DNA of 64,000 bases, from the NCBI GenBank assembly GCA_943331005.2, contig CALQJX020000018.1:1-64000 (forward strand), in the 5' to 3' direction. The translations under genes were made by a program, and so were the position numbers. Under the pieces are notes generated by a model. That model searched no databases. It was not told where the DNA came from and saw only the letters and a program-made list of their open reading frames with translations. Of this stretch, positions 1-8,625 are shown in pieces. This DNA comes from Bordetella parapertussis. Lineage in GTDB: Bacteria > Bacteroidota > Bacteroidia > Chitinophagales > Chitinophagaceae. Every line of letters begins with the position of its first letter. The stretch's first letter is position 1.

Positions 1-118
1 AAAAGATACAGGTGGTATAGTAGCAGCTGCTGGCAAGGGCATTGTATCTGGGGCAATTCAGATATTAGGTTACCTTGTAATTGTAAATTTTATTTTTCTA
101 TTGGTAAAAAGTTGCTAA
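1..118 (+). CDS. C-terminal end of a probable membrane protein (partial)
   Basis: An open frame already in progress at the first base (codons start at base 2) ends with TAA at 116-118. The 38 visible codons begin with a Gly/Ala-rich stretch and continue into a hydrophobic segment (GYLVIVNFIFLLV) followed by KSC, which looks like a last membrane helix. It is too short to assign a family. The next gene starts 36 bp downstream on the same strand, so the two may be co-transcribed. The call rests only on the open frame and its composition. Confidence 0.4.
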   Translation, partial: KDTGGIVAAAGKGIVSGAIQILGYLVIVNFIFLLVKSC

Positions 119-153
119 CTGGCTTTATTGCCTTTACTCCAAAATTTGAAAGT

Positions 154-945
154 ATGAAATCACGCATTTTATTTGTGTTAATTATTACGGCTTTTAGCAC
201 GTTGCATGCAGATCCTGCAAATGATTCACTGAATAATTCAAGACCTATTGTTATCCCATTAAAAACGGCAATAAAGAGCAAGATGCTTGAAATAAGAATC
301 AGCGGTAGTTACAACCCCCGTCAGTATTATGAAGTTGCCGGTAAAGACGGTGTACATTATGGGAAATGTATGGAGGCTATTTTGAAAAGCAAGTTGGATA
401 GCACCGTAATTGTAAGACTTGAATCAGGTACGTTACTGATACCCACAGATGATTCCTTTCAGAAAATGCTCGTTACAAATGAGGTTCTATTTCCATTATT
501 TCCTGGAAGAGTATATCGGACAAGATTTTATGCCATGTGCTCACAAATGCACAAGAGATCGCCATATATTTTTGCAGATTACACAGTTGGGGAGTACGCA
601 GACTCATCTCTTTATAGACTTGCAAGGCATATTGATAAAACTTATGCCCAAAACATGATCGCCCAACATGCTGTTTGGGCATACACAGATTCTGCGAGCT
701 ACAATGAGCTGGTAGACTATGGTGCAGATAGCAACTCTATTCTACGATCAATTGCCATGCTCAATGAGGTGAACCTCAATACTACACTAAATCCGCCATT
801 ACCCGTAAAAGAACCAGCTACTGACAATAAAATAACCCTAGACAGCTATTGGGTGTATGGTGGATTAGGTTCTATTGCGATTCTGGCACTTTCGTCTGTA
901 ATGCTCGCCATTAGGAGAAAAAGAAAGAGCGATCACCTTGTCTGA
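154..945 (+). CDS. Exported protein with C-terminal membrane anchor, thioester-domain-like motif
   Basis: The start at 154 is chosen because MKSRILFVLIITAFSTLHA is a good Sec signal peptide; an earlier in-frame Met at 112 would bury it. The mature part (about residues 20-230) is followed by one hydrophobic helix (about 232-253) and a basic tail RRKRK, so the protein probably faces the periplasm or outside and is anchored at its C-terminus. Residues 125-140 contain a Cys (C129) followed by a Pro, and residues 170-179 read AQHAVWAYTD. This spacing of a Cys and a Gln-x-Ala-x-Trp motif resembles internal thioester domains of surface adhesins, but only weakly. No confident family; function unknown. 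Confidence 0.75.
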   Translation: MKSRILFVLIITAFSTLHADPANDSLNNSRPIVIPLKTAIKSKMLEIRISGSYNPRQYYEVAGKDGVHYGKCMEAILKSKLDSTVIVRLESGTLLIPTDDSFQKMLVTNEVLFPLFPGRVYRTRFYAMCSQMHKRSPYIFADYTVGEYADSSLYRLARHIDKTYAQNMIAQHAVWAYTDSASYNELVDYGADSNSILRSIAMLNEVNLNTTLNPPLPVKEPATDNKITLDSYWVYGGLGSIAILALSSVMLAIRRKRKSDHLV

Positions 946-1046
946 TACATTATATAAATATTTCTTCATTATTTCTGGTTACCTCATGCTACTATTTCTA
1001 TGAATAGTAAATCAAACAACATTTTTAACCACAAAAATCAAACAAA

Positions 1047-1433
1047 ATGAAAAACGCAATTCTTTTTATCGCAGCAATCCTGGTATATGCTACATCTTTC
1101 GGACAAGGACAAACCTATGTAAATGGTTATACCCGATCAAACGGAACTTATGTAGAAGGGCATTACAGAACCTCAGCTAACTATACCAGAAATGACAACT
1201 GGAGCACAGTAGGCAACGTGAATCCATATACTGGTACTGAAGGCACTAGATCAGGTGGCTATAACTCATCTTACTACAGTGCACCATCTTACAATACCAG
1301 CTATAGCACTCCAACGACCAGTTACTCCAATTACAATACATATACCCCTTCATACCCTAGCACTAACTACTCATCTTACACACCACAATATTCTGGCTAC
1401 TCCAACTACTCTAATAGCTACTACAGCAGGTAG
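1047..1433 (+). CDS. Small secreted Tyr/Ser/Thr/Asn-rich protein
   Basis: The protein has 128 residues with a signal peptide (MKNAILFIAAILVYATSFGQ, likely cleavage near residue 20). The mature chain is low complexity. The first half holds the segments YVNGYTRSNGTYVEGHYR and NPYTGTEG; the second half is almost only Tyr, Ser, Thr, Pro and Asn with irregular S-Y-N/S-Y-S motifs. There is no Cys and no catalytic-looking motif. The gene lies 50 bp upstream of a second Tyr/Asn-rich secreted protein on the same strand. A role in the envelope or extracellular matrix is an inference from export and composition only. Confidence 0.7.
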   Translation: MKNAILFIAAILVYATSFGQGQTYVNGYTRSNGTYVEGHYRTSANYTRNDNWSTVGNVNPYTGTEGTRSGGYNSSYYSAPSYNTSYSTPTTSYSNYNTYTPSYPSTNYSSYTPQYSGYSNYSNSYYSR

Positions 1434-1483
1434 TATTTCCCAATCAATGCAAACAACATTATTAATTCAAAAAATTATCAAAA

Positions 1484-1984
1484 ATGAAATACTCAATTAT
1501 AGTTCTCGTAATAACTCTATTAAGCCTAACAAACGGCGCCAATGCCCAAACCAGCAAAAGTTCTGTAGACTACTGGGGCAACATCAATACAACCTATACA
1601 AACCAGTATGGCCAGACGGTAGGTACAAGCCAAACTTCAAAAGACTACTGGGGCAATGTGAATACAACCTACACCAGCAGCTATGGTAATACCATAGCCA
1701 CTAGTACCGGATCATCTGATTATTGGGGGAATTACAACACTACCTACACTAATAGCTATGGTAACACCATAGGAACGAGCACCGGCAACAGTGACTACTG
1801 GGGAAACTACAACACTACTTACAGCAATGGCTACGGGAACACAATAGGAAATAGCACCAGCTCATCTGATTATTGGGGCAACTACAACACCAATTACACC
1901 AACAGTCAGGGAAATACGATAGCTACAAGTACTGGCAATACCGATTATTGGGGCAACTACAATGTCAACTATAATTCTTGGTAA
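1484..1984 (+). CDS. Small secreted protein of 25-residue tandem repeats
   Basis: A signal peptide (about residues 1-21, ending ANA-QTS) precedes five full and one partial 25-residue repeats. Each begins DYWGN and carries a Y-x-N-T-T-Y-T-N-S-Y-G-N-T-I core. The repeat is equally clear in the DNA as a 75-nt unit, with tgg-ggn-aac codons recurring exactly every 75 nt from about 1570 to 1980. The last unit is truncated at NYNSW-stop. The composition (Asn, Thr, Tyr, Gly, Ser) suggests a stacked-beta or amyloid-like surface fibre, but this is inference. It follows a similar Tyr-rich secreted gene and ends before a hairpin terminator. Confidence 0.8.
   Translation: MKYSIIVLVITLLSLTNGANAQTSKSSVDYWGNINTTYTNQYGQTVGTSQTSKDYWGNVNTTYTSSYGNTIATSTGSSDYWGNYNTTYTNSYGNTIGTSTGNSDYWGNYNTTYSNGYGNTIGNSTSSSDYWGNYNTNYTNSQGNTIATSTGNTDYWGNYNVNYNSW
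1554..1980 (+). repeat. 75-nt tandem repeat, about 5.5 copies, coding
   Basis: In-frame tandem units of 75 nt, each starting at a GAC/GAT-TAC/TAT-TGG-GGN-AAC block. The first copies are more diverged (NQYGQTVG, SSYGNTIA) than the central ones. The array lies within the small secreted protein gene. Confidence 0.85.
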
Positions 1985-2005
1985 TTTGTTGCATCCATAT
2001 CAATC

Positions 2006-2034
2006 AATACCGGCTCATAAATGATGCCGGTATT
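2006..2034. terminator. Rho-independent terminator between convergent genes
   Basis: A perfect 9-bp stem (aataccggc / gccggtatt) with an 11-nt loop is followed by ttttt on the plus strand. It sits just after the stop of the repeat-protein gene and before the stop of the convergent CHAT gene, so it may serve both. Confidence 0.75.
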
Positions 2035-2037
2035 TTT

Positions 2038-5000
2038 CTATTCAAGCAATTTGAAAGCAGCCCAATAATAAGGCGGGTATTTCTTTCGCATATCCGTTTG
2101 AGCAGCTTGTAGTGCATCATGTACACTTTTGCCAGCAAAACAATAATTATAGAATAGGGTCATTAATTCTTGAGTTTCTTTATCGGGTACCTTCCAAAGG
2201 CTCATGATGATATTCTTAACTCCTGCCATTTTAAATGCCCTTTGCAGCCCAAACACTCCTTCACTTCCCTTAATATCTCCTAATCCTGTTTCGCAGGCAC
2301 TGAGCACTACTAGCTGGCAATTGCTTAGGTCAAGATTCGAAATTTCATAGCTCGTTAGTATGCCGTCTTCTGTGCTGTCACTTACATAGTCTGTTTTGCC
2401 CCAGGTTTTGTTTGCTCCCGCAAAAATTAACCCTGACCTCAAAAGGGGATCATCACTCCATTTAAAAACATTCCTCCGTTCGCCTGACAAATCCTGCGAA
2501 GTTTTTTCCTGTTTGCTTTGCATCGGGTCAGGGAAGAAATATCCATGTGTGGCGATATGCAAAATAAATGGTTCTTTTTTGCCGCTAAGCTGCTTAAAAG
2601 AAGCCTCTGTTGCGTTCTCGCCAGTAAAAGAAATAGCTGTTATACTATTACTGTTGCATAATTGCTGAATATTTTGTGCTTCGTCTTTTGTACTGGGCAA
2701 ATAACCAAACTTGGTAATTGCGCTTCGGTTTGCAAGTTCAGCCACTTGAGGATAGCCTAAGTTATTTTCTTCTGGTGTTTTATCGGAAGGAGTTATTGTT
2801 GCTCTGTTGTAATCTATGCCACCATAAATAAAGGCTTGCTTTAGAGTTTTGGGACTAAGATAGATTGGCTGATAATTCAAAATATCTGAAGTGCTATTCA
2901 TAATGTGAAGACAATACTTTTGCCCAAAAGTTTCCTTATTATTTAGCAATAGAGCAGAAAGGTTTAATTCGTGCAAAGCACCAGATTCAATAACGTAAGC
3001 TGTGTTAATTCCCATCAGAACTTCATTTAGTGAATGGAGTAGTGATTTGAAAATGTTACTATCTGCGTAAAGACCTGTATAATATTGATTGTAGGGTAAG
3101 TCTTTTATGGCATGATTCAATGAATCAATTTCTTTATTTGAGGAAACAAAAACAAATTGAGACGGTTTATCAGTAGTGCTTACAATTGCGGCATATAGTG
3201 TGCTATCCGTCCAGAGGTTAGACTGACTATTAAAATATGGAAAACTTATTATTTCGACAGCAGCTTCGTTTTCTCGCAAATGTTCTTTTAACGTACCTGC
3301 ATAAATCTCAACATTATTCTTCTTTGAAGAAAGTTTCGCCTGTTGGACTTTAAAGGTCAGATTTTGCGTACTTAAGTAGTTAGAGTAGCAGGCGTTTATT
3401 AATTCTTCGTCAGTATGGTTTAGGTAGGCTAGTGAGTTAAATACACTACAATAGCGTTTAAATAATACAATGTAATCAAGCTGTTCTTTTATTGGCAAGT
3501 GTTGCAGGTTAGACTCAATAATTTTATTTTGAATTTCTGTAAATTTAGATAATAACATGAGAGATTTTTTGTGCTCTTTTAGACGATAAGCAAGTGTTGC
3601 TGCTTCAAAACAATATGCAAGTTGGTCTCGTCTGTTTGTTTCAAGAGTTCTAATAAATACATTATGTAGAATTTTATCGTATTGTTTTTCTGCTTTCTCA
3701 TATTTGCCTTCTAAAAAGTATAAATATGCCAAATTGTGAATTTCTGAAATGTAATTGAAATCACCGAAAACGCCTCTGAAAGCCTTAGAGTATGCAATAG
3801 CTTTTGTATAATATTGCTCGGAATCTTTAAATTTTTTTTGGTTTCTCGCTATAAGTCCTAAACGAGAATAGCATATTATTACATTAAGATCCGGAGTGTT
3901 CCCTTTTAAGGTGTCTCCATTTGTTAATATTTGCAAACAAATAGTCTTTGCATCGTCGTATTTTCCCCACTGAATTTTATTGAAAGAGATATTCAAAAGG
4001 CAGTTTGTAATTTCGTGTGGGTCAGATGAATTAGACCGTAAAAAATCTAACTCCAAACCATATAAGCTGTCGGCTTCATGGAATAAAGATAATTCTGTTG
4101 ATAAAGATGCTATACTTTGTAATGCAGAATAATAAAACTGGTTGTTTCTTCCTTGCTGTTGCTCAATAATCTGTAACCCCTTTAAATAATTCTCTTTGGC
4201 TTTTTGCGGCATTTCAATCGTACGATAAAAATCTCCTAATTGAGTAAACATTTCCATAATATTGATCGCTTCCACTTTCGACCTGCATGGTGTAAATTCA
4301 AGCAAATATTTTTCCATTAAATCAATAGCATCATGCTCATTGCCCTCTCCAGCATATATATTGGCAAGATTGGTTAAAGCACTGAAAGCTGGGAAGCGGT
4401 ATAGTTCTGATAAACCAGTAGAATCTTTGTTTAATATCAATTGGTCAATCAAGAATTGATACTCTTTTTTTTCAAGCTCTTTATTTTTTTCGTAATGATA
4501 AATTTCAGCAAGAACCCAATGAAGATTGCATTTAATATTAGGCAGAGAATCCAAACTGTTTTTCCCATTCTTATTAATATCATCAATAATTGCTTTTAAG
4601 TAACCGGCCTTGCCCTGGTCAATGAGACACCTCCCTGTACTAATGATGTCTTGCAAATGATTTTCATTGTATTTACCAATTATTTTTTCACCTTCTTCCA
4701 AAAGCATCTGGGCATACTTCAGCGGTTCGCGTTTTGTGTTGCAACGCAACGAAGAGATAACCCTCAGCGCTTGGTAATGTGCCTCTGAGTTTTTGCCAAA
4801 AAAAATCACTGCCAAACTATCTGCTTTCAGTGCATCCATTTCGCATTCAGAATATTTGCCCAATATGGTGTAGGTAGCAGCCCGAAGTAGTGTTGCCATG
4901 ATATAAGGTGCAATATTTTCTGTATCGCCTTCCAACTCCCTTTGTACGGCTGTAAATGAAAGAATTGCTTTATCAAAATCGCCACTTTGCATTTGCCCAG

Positions 5001-5088
5001 ATCCATTGGACAAAAAAGTGTTCCATTCTTGGGAATATGTGTTCAGACTACCTGAGAATAGAAGTGAGATGATTATTAGTTTGCGCAT
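2038..5088 (-). CDS. Exported TPR-CHAT caspase-like protease (copy 2 of operon)
   Basis: The protein has 1016 residues. A signal peptide (about 1-19) is followed by roughly 550 residues of helical TPR-type repeats (for example YAIAYSKAFR and EGKYEKAEKQYDKIL-like units) and a C-terminal CHAT domain from about 690. CHAT is a caspase-clan cysteine protease fold; the expected catalytic dyad is visible as H848 in HIATHGYFF and C932 in VVLSACETGLGD. The gene starts 3 bp after the stop of an upstream paralogue and is the last gene of a sigma-factor operon. TPRs probably bind a partner or sense a ligand; the substrate is unknown. A signal peptide on a CHAT protein is notable because characterised members such as Csx29 are cytosolic. 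Confidence 0.9.
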   Translation of the reverse strand: MRKLIIISLLFSGSLNTYSQEWNTFLSNGSGQMQSGDFDKAILSFTAVQRELEGDTENIAPYIMATLLRAATYTILGKYSECEMDALKADSLAVIFFGKNSEAHYQALRVISSLRCNTKREPLKYAQMLLEEGEKIIGKYNENHLQDIISTGRCLIDQGKAGYLKAIIDDINKNGKNSLDSLPNIKCNLHWVLAEIYHYEKNKELEKKEYQFLIDQLILNKDSTGLSELYRFPAFSALTNLANIYAGEGNEHDAIDLMEKYLLEFTPCRSKVEAINIMEMFTQLGDFYRTIEMPQKAKENYLKGLQIIEQQQGRNNQFYYSALQSIASLSTELSLFHEADSLYGLELDFLRSNSSDPHEITNCLLNISFNKIQWGKYDDAKTICLQILTNGDTLKGNTPDLNVIICYSRLGLIARNQKKFKDSEQYYTKAIAYSKAFRGVFGDFNYISEIHNLAYLYFLEGKYEKAEKQYDKILHNVFIRTLETNRRDQLAYCFEAATLAYRLKEHKKSLMLLSKFTEIQNKIIESNLQHLPIKEQLDYIVLFKRYCSVFNSLAYLNHTDEELINACYSNYLSTQNLTFKVQQAKLSSKKNNVEIYAGTLKEHLRENEAAVEIISFPYFNSQSNLWTDSTLYAAIVSTTDKPSQFVFVSSNKEIDSLNHAIKDLPYNQYYTGLYADSNIFKSLLHSLNEVLMGINTAYVIESGALHELNLSALLLNNKETFGQKYCLHIMNSTSDILNYQPIYLSPKTLKQAFIYGGIDYNRATITPSDKTPEENNLGYPQVAELANRSAITKFGYLPSTKDEAQNIQQLCNSNSITAISFTGENATEASFKQLSGKKEPFILHIATHGYFFPDPMQSKQEKTSQDLSGERRNVFKWSDDPLLRSGLIFAGANKTWGKTDYVSDSTEDGILTSYEISNLDLSNCQLVVLSACETGLGDIKGSEGVFGLQRAFKMAGVKNIIMSLWKVPDKETQELMTLFYNYCFAGKSVHDALQAAQTDMRKKYPPYYWAAFKLLE

Positions 5089-5091
5089 AAT

Positions 5092-8000
5092 TTATTCAAG
5101 TAATTTAAATCCCGCCCAATAATAAGGTGGGTATTTCTTTCGCATATCGGTTTGAGCAGCTTGTAGAGCATCATGCACACTTTTTCCGGCAAAACAATAC
5201 GTATAAAAGCTGCTCATTAATTCAGAGGTTTGGGCATCCGGTACCTTCCATAGGCTCATAATAATGTTCTTTACTCCAGCCATCTTAAAAGCTCGTTGCA
5301 AGCCAAATACGCCTTCGCTACCATTTATATCGCCTAACCCGGTTTCACATGCGCTGAGTACTACAAGTTGGCAGCTACTTAAATCCAAATTTGAAATCTC
5401 GTAGCTTGTAAGAATGCCATCTTCTGTACTGTCATTCAAGCAATTTGGATTTGCCCAGGTACGATTGGCACAGGCAAAAATTAAACCAGATCTGAGTAAA
5501 GGGTCATCGCTCCACTTTAATAAATTTTTCTTTTCTAATCCCTGATAATGTTTATCGGTATCTATTTGATTATTATACTTTGGGTTAGTAAAAAAATACC
5601 CATGCGTTGCAATATGTAGAATAAATGGTTCTCTTTTACCACTAAGCTTTTTGAAACTTGTCTCTGTCCCATATTTGCCAGTATCAATGATTGCAACTAT
5701 TCCATGCTGTTCACACATCGATGTTATATTCTTTGCTTCTGCAAGGGTACCGGATAAATAGCCGAATTTAGCAATGGCACTTCTACTTACTAAGTTTGAG
5801 ATATTATTGCCTACGCCATTATTACTCTCTTCCGTAGTTGTTGAATTATTTTCACATTTATCATAATCAATTCCTCCATATACAATCGCTGACTTGACAT
5901 AGGTATTTGTAATATAACTGGGCTTGAAATTTACAAGGTCTGCCGTTGACCCAAATATATGAATACCATACTTTTCTCCGATCGTCTCTTTATCTGTCGT
6001 TGGGATAGCCAAGAGATTAATATTATTCAAGGAACCTGCCGGTGCTATGTATATGCTGCTGATACCCGTTAAAAAGCTATCTAATGGCGACCAGAAAAGT
6101 TGATAAAGTGTTTTCGTTCCAACGTTTTTTACAGAATATAAATCATTAATTCCTGTTGAATCATTATTGTCCCAAATTAGGTTCATTTCGTTGCTTTCAA
6201 ACAAGTAAATGAACTTGGGAGATTTCCATTCCTTCTTTGCAATAAGTGCTGAGTAAACATAATGAGATTCAGCAATTGTATCATTCGGACGTTTAAACAA
6301 TGAATCATCTAAATATCTAAACCGATATACTTCTATTGAAATTTCGTCTTCTTTTAACGAGTTGACAATATTATTATATTCCATTCTACGAAATTCAAAG
6401 CATCGCTCAAATGGCTTTACTTTTCTGCTTAATTCGTTTTCAAATTTTGTAATTGAATCGGTGCAAGAGTTGCTATTACCACTATTTTTAAAATAGTATA
6501 ATTTGTACCGAAGCAATTTTGAATACAATTGTTGCGCAGTTGTATCGTTGTTGTCAATAAATTTACGTATGCTTATCTCGTCATTTAAGATATAGCCCTT
6601 TGTTTTGAAGGCAATGTTATATCCAACCTTAATAAGCCTCTCCGTCGTCTGACTATTACCCATTAAATTGGAGAAAAAAATATCATAAACGTATTGCTGG
6701 TCATATAATAGTTCCAGTTTTTTCTTTTGAGGAAGCACAGGTAATTTTGTGCTTAGTTTATAAAGAGATGAATTAGCGTAGTAGTACATTATTGTATCTA
6801 AATATGCATAATCACGGAGTTTTTTAAGAGTAATGCTGTATAGCCCCAAGATACTCTGTCGGTCATCATTTGGCAGGATATCATCATTGTCAAGAACCCT
6901 AGTATTCAAAATGGACTTAAAAAGATCAGCTGCTTTTCGATAATTTCCCAGATAATAATTGCAAGTTGCAAGCCCGGCAGTAATATACGGGGACATTGAC
7001 GATTTCCCATGATATGCAGTTGTATTAATTGTGTCAGCTTCTTCAAAAAGAGATAAAGCACCACTATAGTGTTTTTGGTTGATTTTTATCATTCCTCCTC
7101 TAAACAATGAAATAATATAGTCTTTTTTATTTTGCCTGTTCTTGAGCAGTTTTCGAGCCTCATTATTAAAACTATCTGCTAAAGAAAGTTCCTTGATTCC
7201 AGTATATGAGTGACATAGATCATCTAGCCTAAATGCATATGCCACTGTATCGCCTGCATGTATAGACAGATCGGCAGCTTGCTTGCAAATATCTATTGAG
7301 TATGTGTAGTTACCTTCTTTAAAATATGCATCGGCTAATGATGACAATCCTGTGCTTGTCAATTTATTATTTTGAAGTTGTTTCGCTATTTCAATAGATC
7401 TTTTGTAATTGTTTTCAGCTTCAACGTAATTGCCCTCTTTAATGCATATATCTCCCAATGCATCATAAATTGGATGTAGATTTTCTTTTCCCAATTTTTT
7501 TTGGCTAATTTCTTGCTTATGCAACTCAAAATTTAGAGCTTTTGTTAATAATTCTTTCGCTTCGGGGTAGTTGTTTGATTCTATTAGTGTTTCAGATAAG
7601 TTACTTGCGGCTACTGGGAAATAATCGGATAAATCATCCCAATTGTCATAAATCATTTTCAAGGCTATTCTGTAAAACTCTTCTGATTTCAAATAGTCGC
7701 TCACTCGATAATGGCATAGGCCAATATTATTATAGCAAATGTATTTTATGAGATTATTTATTCTCGGATTATCTTTAATATAATCAAGCGTATTGAGAAA
7801 AGTTTTCAACGATTTATCGTAGGTTCTTTTTTCCAAATATGCAGAACCAAGTTTCAAATTGGCTTTAATCAAAAATGTTCTTGACATTAAGTTATTTTCA
7901 TACCCGATGTCGATAATCTGGCAGTAATAGATTACAGAATCATATTGTCCTGCATCTGAATATTTTTCAATTAGATTAAACCAACTTTCACTTGAAAGAC

Positions 8001-8625
8001 CCATTTCTTTCAATATGCGATCATTGACAATATTCTTGGTCAGAATTTTGTACCCATTATCAGATGTACGATTGTACTTTTTATAAATAGAAATGCACTC
8101 TTTAAGAAAAGTCTCGTATTGAGTAGTGTCTTTAATTGCTAAATTATAATAATATAGCTTTTCGGCAGGCCATTCTGAAAAGGGAAACTCTGGATAATCC
8201 AGTTGCCTTACAATCTTCGCGGAAAGCGTTAACAAGGAAAAATACTCTTCATAATTCTCTTTACCTAATAGGATTGTGGCTTTATTGTATAGAAGTTTTG
8301 ATGCTAAAATACTCTGATCTTTTTTTTGCAATTCCAATAATTTCAATCCATTGTCATAATAGAATAAAGCTGAATCTTCTACGTCAGCGAGACTATATGC
8401 GTTTCCAATAAGTTTACTACAATAAGCAAGTCTTACACTTGTATCTCTCTCAGAAATATCTACGTTATTGTACATTGCCCTACCTAATTGTATTGCCTGT
8501 AAATAATTTCCAATTTTCAAACAACTATAATAGTTGCTTTCTAATTGTCCCCAATTTTGTGCGATGCCATCTTGGGATAAAAAGAGCATAGAAATTATAA
8601 GAAAGGAGTATGTTATTTTTTTCAT
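5092..8625 (-). CDS. Exported TPR-CHAT caspase-like protease (copy 1 of operon)
   Basis: The protein has 1177 residues: signal peptide (about 1-22, ending GIAQ-NW), a long TPR region (to about residue 640) and a C-terminal CHAT domain with H1008 in HIATHGYFF and C1093 in VVLSACETGLGD. The start ATG overlaps the stop of the upstream M48 peptidase gene by 4 bp (ATGA), implying translational coupling. The last about 90 residues are nearly identical to the downstream paralogue while the TPR regions are diverged, so the pair looks like a tandem duplication with a constrained catalytic end and free recognition end. Exported location is inferred from the signal peptide; substrate is not known. Confidence 0.9.
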   Translation of the reverse strand: MKKITYSFLIISMLFLSQDGIAQNWGQLESNYYSCLKIGNYLQAIQLGRAMYNNVDISERDTSVRLAYCSKLIGNAYSLADVEDSALFYYDNGLKLLELQKKDQSILASKLLYNKATILLGKENYEEYFSLLTLSAKIVRQLDYPEFPFSEWPAEKLYYYNLAIKDTTQYETFLKECISIYKKYNRTSDNGYKILTKNIVNDRILKEMGLSSESWFNLIEKYSDAGQYDSVIYYCQIIDIGYENNLMSRTFLIKANLKLGSAYLEKRTYDKSLKTFLNTLDYIKDNPRINNLIKYICYNNIGLCHYRVSDYLKSEEFYRIALKMIYDNWDDLSDYFPVAASNLSETLIESNNYPEAKELLTKALNFELHKQEISQKKLGKENLHPIYDALGDICIKEGNYVEAENNYKRSIEIAKQLQNNKLTSTGLSSLADAYFKEGNYTYSIDICKQAADLSIHAGDTVAYAFRLDDLCHSYTGIKELSLADSFNNEARKLLKNRQNKKDYIISLFRGGMIKINQKHYSGALSLFEEADTINTTAYHGKSSMSPYITAGLATCNYYLGNYRKAADLFKSILNTRVLDNDDILPNDDRQSILGLYSITLKKLRDYAYLDTIMYYYANSSLYKLSTKLPVLPQKKKLELLYDQQYVYDIFFSNLMGNSQTTERLIKVGYNIAFKTKGYILNDEISIRKFIDNNDTTAQQLYSKLLRYKLYYFKNSGNSNSCTDSITKFENELSRKVKPFERCFEFRRMEYNNIVNSLKEDEISIEVYRFRYLDDSLFKRPNDTIAESHYVYSALIAKKEWKSPKFIYLFESNEMNLIWDNNDSTGINDLYSVKNVGTKTLYQLFWSPLDSFLTGISSIYIAPAGSLNNINLLAIPTTDKETIGEKYGIHIFGSTADLVNFKPSYITNTYVKSAIVYGGIDYDKCENNSTTTEESNNGVGNNISNLVSRSAIAKFGYLSGTLAEAKNITSMCEQHGIVAIIDTGKYGTETSFKKLSGKREPFILHIATHGYFFTNPKYNNQIDTDKHYQGLEKKNLLKWSDDPLLRSGLIFACANRTWANPNCLNDSTEDGILTSYEISNLDLSSCQLVVLSACETGLGDINGSEGVFGLQRAFKMAGVKNIIMSLWKVPDAQTSELMSSFYTYCFAGKSVHDALQAAQTDMRKKYPPYYWAGFKLLE

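Noticed and set aside
1570..1980. 75-nt repeats considered as a CRISPR array
   Set aside because: There are no unique spacers, the units are in frame and the translation is a regular protein repeat behind a signal peptide.
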